A stretch of DNA of 57,019 bases from Bacteroidia bacterium (lineage in GTDB: Bacteria; Bacteroidota; Bacteroidia; JADZBD01), in the NCBI GenBank assembly GCA_020054095.1, contig JAGVMA010000086.1:1-57019 (forward strand). Direction: 5' to 3'. Below are positions 52,105-57,019 of the stretch, one piece after another. The position numbers and the translations under genes are program-made. The notes beneath the pieces were generated by a model. The model worked only from the letters and a program-made list of their open reading frames with translations, did no database searches and was not told where the DNA came from. Position 1 is the first letter of the stretch, and the number at the start of each line of letters is the position of its first letter.

Positions 52105-52908
52105 TTAAATTTCATTGGTTACATCAATATCGTTTTCTAATAAATAGTTTACAGCATCTTCTTTTGAAATTTCACCATCATCATTTGCTTCCGTTTCCGA
52201 TGCGTATTCTATTAATGTGTGAACATCTAAATTGGCCTGTAAATAATCGCTAACTGTAGTTTCGGGGGCAATTGCATTTCGCTTAGGTGTGGCAGTTGCG
52301 TAACTATTGGCAATGTTTTCTTTATTATTGAACAGCAATGCGAACGTAACAATTAACGCTACCGATGCCGCTGCCGCCACATAACGCCAGTTTTGCTTGA
52401 ACAATGAAATTACTTTTGTTTCCTTTTTAACTTCGCTATTTAGTTTAGCTAAAACAGATTGCTGCATCTGCTCAAAGTAATTTTCGTGAACAGCAAGTCC
52501 GCTTTCGTTTTTTGCCGATAGTAGTTTTATGTCTGATGAAATTACACTTGGCAATTCATTAAAATAATTTTCGGGGACAGTAAACGGATTTTCTTTATTA
52601 AGCGATTCAACAAAAATGCGGCTGCCAATTATGCCCGGTAGTTCTTCAAAGTAATTTGCCGGAATTTCGTTGGCAGTTAGTTTTGCCTCTATTTTTTTGC
52701 CGAGCAATTCAAAATAATTTTCAGGAACTAAAAAGCCGCTATTTGTTTCGCTGCCGGTTATTTTAATGTAGCTACTTAAATGTTGTTCCAACTGCTCAAA
52801 ATAACCCTTTGGCACACCAAACGGATTGCAGCGAGAAACACTCGCCAATGTGGGCGCGTACTTTTCTAAGTCATCAAAATCGTGAGGTATGTTAAGGTTT
52901 TCGTTCAT
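52105..52908 (-). CDS. Putative anti-sigma factor with repeated YF motifs
   Basis: The 267-residue protein has one membrane helix (about 177-193, YVAAAASVALIVTFALLF). The cytoplasmic N-terminal part carries five copies of a short motif (VP.NYFE.L...I...I) at about residues 32, 61, 82, 111 and 140. The periplasmic part ends in EISKEDAVNYLLENDIDV. There is no zinc HxxxCxxC motif, so it is not a ZAS-type anti-sigma factor. It is placed directly after the ECF sigma gene (33-base gap), which makes it the probable partner of that sigma factor. Confidence 0.75.
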   Translation of the reverse strand: MNENLNIPHDFDDLEKYAPTLASVSRCNPFGVPKGYFEQLEQHLSSYIKITGSETNSGFLVPENYFELLGKKIEAKLTANEIPANYFEELPGIIGSRIFVESLNKENPFTVPENYFNELPSVISSDIKLLSAKNESGLAVHENYFEQMQQSVLAKLNSEVKKETKVISLFKQNWRYVAAAASVALIVTFALLFNNKENIANSYATATPKRNAIAPETTVSDYLQANLDVHTLIEYASETEANDDGEISKEDAVNYLLENDIDVTNEI

Positions 52909-52941
52909 TATGGCAATATGACGCTGGTGCTTTTAAATGGT

Positions 52942-53496
52942 TTAATTTACGGTTGAAGTAATGTATTCTTCTATTTTTTTTACTGCATGATGATACGATG
53001 CTTTTAGCGCACCTACCGATGTTTCAAGTACTGCCGACATTTCTTCGTATTTCATTTCATCAAAATATTTCATGTTAAAAACTATGCGTTGCTTTTCGGG
53101 TAATGTTAAAATGGCCAACTGCAATCTGCGTTGTATGTCATCGCCTTTAAAGTAAGTGCTATCGGTTAATGAGTTGGTAAGTGTGTGATCCACATCATCA
53201 AACGAAATGTTAAGATTGGTTTTCTTTTGTCTTAAAAACGTAATTGACTCATTGGTTGCAATGCGATAGAGCCAAGTAAATAGTTGCGAATCTTCTTTAA
53301 AGCCATCTAAGTTTTTCCATACTTTTATAAAAACATTTTGCACCACATCATCTGCATCATCGTGATCAATTACAATTCTCCTGATATGCCAATACACACG
53401 CTTTTGGTATTTCTGCATCAGCAAAGTAAAGGCAGCATGACGAGTTTGAGTTTCTCGAAACTGTGCTAAAATTTCTTTATCAGCTATTTCTGCCAT
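52942..53496 (-). CDS. ECF RNA polymerase sigma factor
   Basis: A 184-residue sigma-70 family protein. Region 2 shows YWHIRRIVIDHDDADDVVQN with VFIKVWKNLDGFKEDSQLFT (about 30-75), and region 4 shows TLPEKQRIVFNMKYFDEMKY and ETSVGALKASYHHAVKKIEE (about 135-180). It starts a four-gene operon with an anti-sigma-like membrane protein, a Spy-like protein and a DUF6268 barrel, so it likely answers outer-membrane or periplasmic stress. Confidence 0.93.
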   Translation of the reverse strand: MAEIADKEILAQFRETQTRHAAFTLLMQKYQKRVYWHIRRIVIDHDDADDVVQNVFIKVWKNLDGFKEDSQLFTWLYRIATNESITFLRQKKTNLNISFDDVDHTLTNSLTDSTYFKGDDIQRRLQLAILTLPEKQRIVFNMKYFDEMKYEEMSAVLETSVGALKASYHHAVKKIEEYITSTVN

Positions 53497-53522
53497 ATAC
53501 GGGTGTTGTTTCCCGTGCTAAG

Positions 53523-54482
53523 TTATTGATTCTTGCGGGCAATTGCCTTGATGGCTTTTGCAACAATATCTTTTGAATCGAGGCCGTATTTCACCATCAG
53601 TTGGTCAGGGGTTCCGCTTTCGCCAAACGAGTCGTTAACTGCAACAAACTCAATGGGCGCAGGGTTGTGGCGCGATAGCAATTGTGCAATGCTATCTCCC
53701 AATCCTCCGTTTTGCTGGTGTTCTTCGGCTGTAACCACACACTTTGTTTTTTTCACCGAGTTTATGACTGCGGTTTCGTCCAAAGGTTTAATCGTGTGTA
53801 TATTTATTAATTCGGCACTTATGCCTTGTTTTTCTAATTCGTCAATTGCTTCAATTGCTTTCCACACTAAATGGCCGGTTGCGAAAATAGAAACATCTTT
53901 TCCTTCGTTAAGCGTGATGGCTTTGCCGATTTCAAATTTTTGATTGCTATCCGTAAAATTAGGAACAGCCGGTCGGCCGAAACGTAAGTAAACAGGCCCA
54001 TTATAATCGGCAATAGCAATGGTTGCAGCTTTGGTTTGGTTATAATCGCACGGATTAATTACTACCATGCCGGGCAGCATTTTCATCAGCCCAATGTCTT
54101 CTAAAATTTGGTGTGTTGCACCATCTTCGCCAAGCGTTAGCCCCGCGTGCGATGCACATATTTTCACGTTTTTTCCGGAGTAGGCAATAGATTGGCGTAT
54201 TTGGTCATAAACCCTTCCGGTAGAAAAATTAGCAAAGGTGCCCGTAAACGGAATCTTACCGCCAATGGTTAATCCTGCTGCTATGCCCATCATATTGGCT
54301 TCGGCAATTCCTATCTGAAAAAATCGGTCGGGGTGCTCTTTTTGAAATACATCCATTTTTAATGAGCCCGTTAAATCAGCACAAAGTGCAACTACTTGGT
54401 CGTTCTTTTTCCCAAGTTCGGAAAGCCCGGCACCAAAGCCGGAACGAGTATCTTTTTTTTCGGTGAAACTAAATTTTGGCAT
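53523..54482 (-). CDS. Transketolase, C-terminal subunit
   Basis: A 319-residue protein equal to the Pyr plus C-terminal domains of transketolase. GFGAGLSELGKKNDQVVALC and DLTGSLKMDVFQKEHPDRFF open the Pyr domain, FFQIGIAEANMMGIAAGLT holds the catalytic Glu region, and HAGLTLGEDGATHQ the donor-site loop. The TPP-diphosphate-binding N-terminal half is a separate gene in such split transketolases and is usually next door, but no such gene is in the window. It moves C2 units between sugar phosphates only with that partner. Confidence 0.92.
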   Translation of the reverse strand: MPKFSFTEKKDTRSGFGAGLSELGKKNDQVVALCADLTGSLKMDVFQKEHPDRFFQIGIAEANMMGIAAGLTIGGKIPFTGTFANFSTGRVYDQIRQSIAYSGKNVKICASHAGLTLGEDGATHQILEDIGLMKMLPGMVVINPCDYNQTKAATIAIADYNGPVYLRFGRPAVPNFTDSNQKFEIGKAITLNEGKDVSIFATGHLVWKAIEAIDELEKQGISAELINIHTIKPLDETAVINSVKKTKCVVTAEEHQQNGGLGDSIAQLLSRHNPAPIEFVAVNDSFGESGTPDQLMVKYGLDSKDIVAKAIKAIARKNQ

Positions 54483-54566
54483 AGCCGTTTTAATTATTTT
54501 GGCTGCAAAGTAATGCAGCCAAACCGTGCTATTTTTTAAAAGATATTAATTGTTTTTAACTGAAAA

Positions 54567-54909
54567 TTACTGTACCACTATTTTTTGTGAGTACACTTTT
54601 TCTCCCTCCGTTAATTGCAGGTGATAAATACCTTTTGGAAAATTTGTTAAATCAATTTGTTTAGTTGCCTCGCCTTGGGAGAGGTTTAGTGAAAGGCATT
54701 GATTACCCAGCACATCATAAACCACAACAGTAGCTTTTGCATCTGTTGCTTTTTGCAATGTGAAAATGCCTGTGCTTGGGTTAGGATAAATAGTTATGAT
54801 TGAATCTACATTTAACTGCTTTTGGTTTATTTCATTTGTAGGGTACATTGTTTTGAGAGAATGAAATATAACATGTAAAATATAATATTATGTGTATTAA
54901 GTGTTTCAT
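54567..54909 (-). pseudogene. Mini T9SS protein: signal peptide and sorting domain in different frames
   Basis: A short frame from ATG 54909 encodes a signal peptide (MKHLIHIILYFTCYISFSQ, then NNVPYK, stop TGA 54834-54832). A second frame, open from ATG 54848 to the stop ending at 54567, encodes 93 residues: a linker and a complete type A sorting domain (IYPNPSTGIFTLQK, VYDVLGN, GIYHLQL, KIVVQ). The two frames differ by one base and overlap by 17 bases near an AAAA run at TCTCAAAACAA. A single base change would restore a secreted protein of about 110 residues with almost no passenger. It may be a deletion remnant, a frameshift or a sequencing error. Confidence 0.75.
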
Positions 54910-54914
54910 GATGT

Positions 54915-55601
54915 TTATTTTAGAGAAGTACCTATTGTGAAATATAAATTAAGGTTTGTGTCTATTTTAAATGAACAGTATGTATTCTGCTTTACTCCCT
55001 TTTTGAAAGTGTAATCAACTGATAACATAAATCGATAAAAAAAATAATTTTTTAAGGAAATATTGCCTGTTGATTTAAAGTCAGGAAAAAAATAGGTGTA
55101 TTTGCTATTATGGGTATCGAGGTATATTTTATTTATTTGGTTTTTTGAAAATATTAATAAATTGTAATTAAAGCTAAATTCTATAAAGTTTTTTTTAAAA
55201 CTAATCCCAATGGGGATTGAAAGTTCAGCACCACTATACCCAATCAAAATAGGTGGAGTTCCGAATTCGGGAATACTATCTTTGTGTCTCTTTACATTAT
55301 TGCTATCACTCTCATATTTATAATTATAAGTTGAAAACAAAAGCCCTGAAGTAAATAAAAAATTACTTTTTTTAATTTGCTTCCGTGCTTTTGCCATCAA
55401 AAATGGGTTTGTTCTATATCTTAAAAAATACCCTTCAAGGCGTGCTGTACTTATCTTATTATAGTCATCCCAACTAATGTATTTGTTACCAAAAATAGCT
55501 TTATGTGTTATCCCGATTTCGAATGAATACTTGCATGTATCAATTGCGATAGATGATAGTGGGAGCAGTAAATAAAACAAAATAATGACGCTTTTACACA
55601 T
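54915..55601 (-). CDS. Putative small outer-membrane barrel protein (module copy)
   Basis: A 228-residue protein with a signal peptide (ILFYLLLPLSSIA) and about eight or ten alternating strands (YSFEIGITHKAIFG, NFLFTSGLLFSTYNY, ELSIPIGISFKKNFIEFSFN, NLYFTIGTSLK). The C-terminus ends in Lys, not an aromatic residue. I do not recognise a family. It resembles the protein at 56210-56890 in length and layout and is likewise placed after a coiled-coil tail gene, so the two look like copies of one module that have diverged strongly. The frameshifted mini T9SS gene begins 5 bases after it. Confidence 0.6.
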   Translation of the reverse strand: MCKSVIILFYLLLPLSSIAIDTCKYSFEIGITHKAIFGNKYISWDDYNKISTARLEGYFLRYRTNPFLMAKARKQIKKSNFLFTSGLLFSTYNYKYESDSNNVKRHKDSIPEFGTPPILIGYSGAELSIPIGISFKKNFIEFSFNYNLLIFSKNQINKIYLDTHNSKYTYFFPDFKSTGNISLKNYFFYRFMLSVDYTFKKGVKQNTYCSFKIDTNLNLYFTIGTSLK

Positions 55602-55625
55602 TGGAAAATAACAGAAATTTTAAAA

Positions 55626-55745
55626 TTATTTTTTCTTTAATATTTCAATTTCTTTTTGCAACTGCAAAATATAAAGCGTTAGCTCTTCTATTTTTTGCAT
55701 GTGTAGTTTTAGTATTTCGCCCACATCTGCACCGTTATCTACAAT
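55626..55745 (-). repeat. Direct repeat of coiled-coil tail (second copy at 56903-57019)
   Basis: About 117 bases are repeated at 56903-57019 with four differences, all silent. The copies are about 1.28 kb apart and in the same orientation. They could support recombination that deletes or duplicates the barrel gene between them. Confidence 0.9.
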
Positions 55746-56205
55746 CTCCTTTTCAGATGGGATATTTGGCAAATGTCCATTTTGCAAAATGTATTTTTCA
55801 AGTTCTTCAAAACTTATTAGTGCATAATCGGGTTTGAAAACAAAATCGCTCCATCCGGTTTCTGCCACAATGCGCTTCACACGCATATCGCCATTAACGG
55901 ATAGTTTGTAATTATTATCAGGGTTATTTGTTCCTATTCCTACCGCACCATCATATTCAATTACTAACGCTGTTTTGCTGTAAATGTATTGGTCAGATAC
56001 TTGCTGGTCGGAGCCACCTGTGCTATTTATGGCACAAAAACGCATACCGCCAGTAACATCGCCCACCATCACAAAGCCACCATTACTATAACTATCGTTA
56101 GTTGTCAGATTGTTCAAAACTTCCATTCCGTATAATATTATTTTGTGAATAAAGTTGAGCTGTTGAGACAATTGCAAGCATAATGCATCTAATGTTTTGT
56201 TTCAT
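55626..56205 (-). pseudogene. Coiled-coil-tail surface protein, N- and C-parts in different frames
   Basis: From ATG 56205 a 35-residue frame gives a signal peptide and mature start (MKQNIRCIMLAIVSTAQLYS, then NNIIRNGSFE) and stops at TAA 56100-56098. The rest lies in another frame open from 56177 to 55626: NGGFVMVGDVTGG, VGIGTNNPDNNYKLSVNGDM, a region with GHLPNIPSEKEIVDNGADVG, and the C-terminal coiled coil KIEELTLYILQLQKEIEILK. That tail is common on Bacteroidota surface proteins with phage-tail-fibre-like repeats. The joint near 56100 looks like an internal deletion that put the two halves out of frame. The C-part could be translated alone but would lack a signal peptide. Confidence 0.7.
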
Positions 56206-56209
56206 AGTT

Positions 56210-56890
56210 TCATTTATTTGTTGATAATCTATATTCTAATCCCATTTGAATTGCTGCGCTATTATAAAGCATATAGTCGACAGATAAAAATACTTTTGAA
56301 TAGGGCTTTTGTTTATTTATACAATATGATACCAGTATACTTGGAATAAGTAAAGGTGAGCCACTCAGATTTATATCGGAATTAACGTCTTTTCCCGAGA
56401 TATCCTTTGCTTTAACACGAATAAAAGTTGGGAAACTAAATTTACATCCGGCTGTAAATTCAAACCTCTTGTATTGTTTTAAAAAACAAATTACACCATC
56501 AATATTATTATAGTTGATTTTATAATGTGTGTTTTTTTTATTGGGATTATATTTTTTAATACTTGCAGTATCGCCATTTAATATTTTTTTTCTATTAAAA
56601 TAGAATAGTCCGAAAGTTATTCCAGTATTTTTTTTTAGTGAGATAGTAGAAAGTAATCCTCCGCTTAACCCATAATATTGCTTGGGTCTAAACCCATAAA
56701 AAGTTGAATCGTAAACAACATCGGGAATAGGAGATGGAGGGGGGAGTATTAGTTGCTCTTTTAATAAAACATAATGTCCTCCTATTCTAAATGAAAAAGT
56801 AAGAGTACTGTCAGTTGTTCTTATTTGTTTCGCATTTACATGAATACATACAAATAGGAATAAGTGGATGAGTGCGATTCTGTTTTTCAT
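56210..56890 (-). CDS. Putative small outer-membrane barrel protein (module copy)
   Basis: A 226-residue protein with a signal peptide (MKNRIALIHLFLFVCIHVNA) and strands such as LTFSFRIGGHYVLLK, YGLSGGLLSTISLKKN, ITFGLFYFNRKKIL, EFTAGCKFSFPTFIRV and AAIQMGLEYRLSTNK. A proline-rich loop (LPPPSPIPDV) lies near residue 50. The family is not recognised. Its position directly after the tail of another coiled-coil protein (56903-57019) repeats the arrangement at 54915-56205. Confidence 0.62.
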   Translation of the reverse strand: MKNRIALIHLFLFVCIHVNAKQIRTTDSTLTFSFRIGGHYVLLKEQLILPPPSPIPDVVYDSTFYGFRPKQYYGLSGGLLSTISLKKNTGITFGLFYFNRKKILNGDTASIKKYNPNKKNTHYKINYNNIDGVICFLKQYKRFEFTAGCKFSFPTFIRVKAKDISGKDVNSDINLSGSPLLIPSILVSYCINKQKPYSKVFLSVDYMLYNSAAIQMGLEYRLSTNK

Positions 56891-56902
56891 TTTCCTACAC
56901 TT

Positions 56903-57019
56903 TTATTTCTTTTTTAATATTTCAATTTCTTTTTGCAACTGCAAAATATAAAGTGTTAGTTCTTCTATTTTTTGCATGTGTAGTTTTAGTATTTCGCCTA
57001 CATCGGCACCGTTATCTAC
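56903..57019 (-). CDS. Coiled-coil-tail surface protein, C-terminus (cut by window edge)
   Basis: The last 38 residues of a protein that enters from the right edge: VDNGADVGEILK, then HMQKIEELTLYILQLQKEIE and a KKK end, stop TAA at 56905-56903. These residues are identical to the C-terminus encoded at 55626-55745, while the DNA differs at four silent sites. It is thus an upstream copy of the same gene, and it precedes a barrel gene just as the other copy does. Confidence 0.85.
   Translation of the reverse strand, partial: VDNGADVGEILKLHMQKIEELTLYILQLQKEIEILKKK

Noticed and set aside
54567-54909. Programmed ribosomal frameshift joining the signal peptide to the sorting domain
   Set aside because: No canonical heptamer slippery site with a following hairpin is visible; decay or sequence error is simpler.

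Overview
The window comes from an AT-rich member of the Bacteroidota, probably an environmental one; I cannot place it below phylum. The evidence is type IX secretion (T9SS) C-terminal sorting domains on several secreted proteins, many Ig-like and SCG/ACK-type lipoproteins, promoters of the Bacteroidota type (TTG, about 19-21 bases, TAnnTTTG), few Shine-Dalgarno sites, and phylum-typical families (PafA phosphatase, DUF6089/PorG-like barrel, PD40-OmpA protein, Bacteroidota-type LptD). I see no rRNA, tRNA, CRISPR array, transposase or integrase.

Layout. 1-5190: end of a secreted surface protein, a lipoprotein esterase, the NAD(P)H-hydrate repair enzyme and a PorE-like OmpA protein. 5190-6360: a non-coding patch with a 21-bp tandem array, a small XRE regulator and a decayed T9SS propeller gene. 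6360-13030: a T9SS propeller protein, the PcrA/UvrD helicase, two tandem DUF5011 lipoproteins and three small lipoproteins built on IADST repeats. 13113-17151: cysteine desulfurase facing an operon of a helix-hairpin-helix outer-membrane protein and a PorV/PorQ-like barrel. 17261-21993: a compact operon hpt-adk-obg-PAP2-crcB-pafA.

21983-31239 is the most interesting part. An O-antigen ligase/polymerase and a Wzz-type chain-length protein stand divergently to a six-gene, translationally coupled operon of three cobalamin-type radical SAM enzymes, two methyltransferases and a GS-X10-DXD nucleotidyltransferase. The gene set looks like a modification pathway for a lipid, glycan or small molecule; no product can be named from sequence.

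31236-37835 (minus strand): a haem c lipoprotein, YceI behind a perfect operator palindrome, a redox block (CCG protein, HAD phosphatase, membrane 4Fe-4S protein), an MCE/MlaD lipid-transport protein and a cell-wall amidase, divergent from lptD (37918-40467). 40490-48553: a TPR signalling protein without an output domain, two T9SS proteins, a PorG-like barrel, and an operon of nitronate monooxygenase, M16 peptidase and ispE. 48554-54482 (minus): a nucleotide-sugar dehydratase, an ECF sigma/anti-sigma operon with a Spy-like protein and a DUF6268 barrel, and a lone C-terminal transketolase half. 54567-57019: a decaying repetitive surface-protein region, with a barrel plus coiled-coil-tail gene pair repeated in tandem and two genes whose signal peptide lies in a different frame from the rest.

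Genes are tightly packed. Several convergent pairs abut or overlap at their stop codons, and clear hairpin terminators lie mainly around the small lipoprotein genes. Most minus-strand genes from 31 to 54 kb concern the envelope or redox chemistry.
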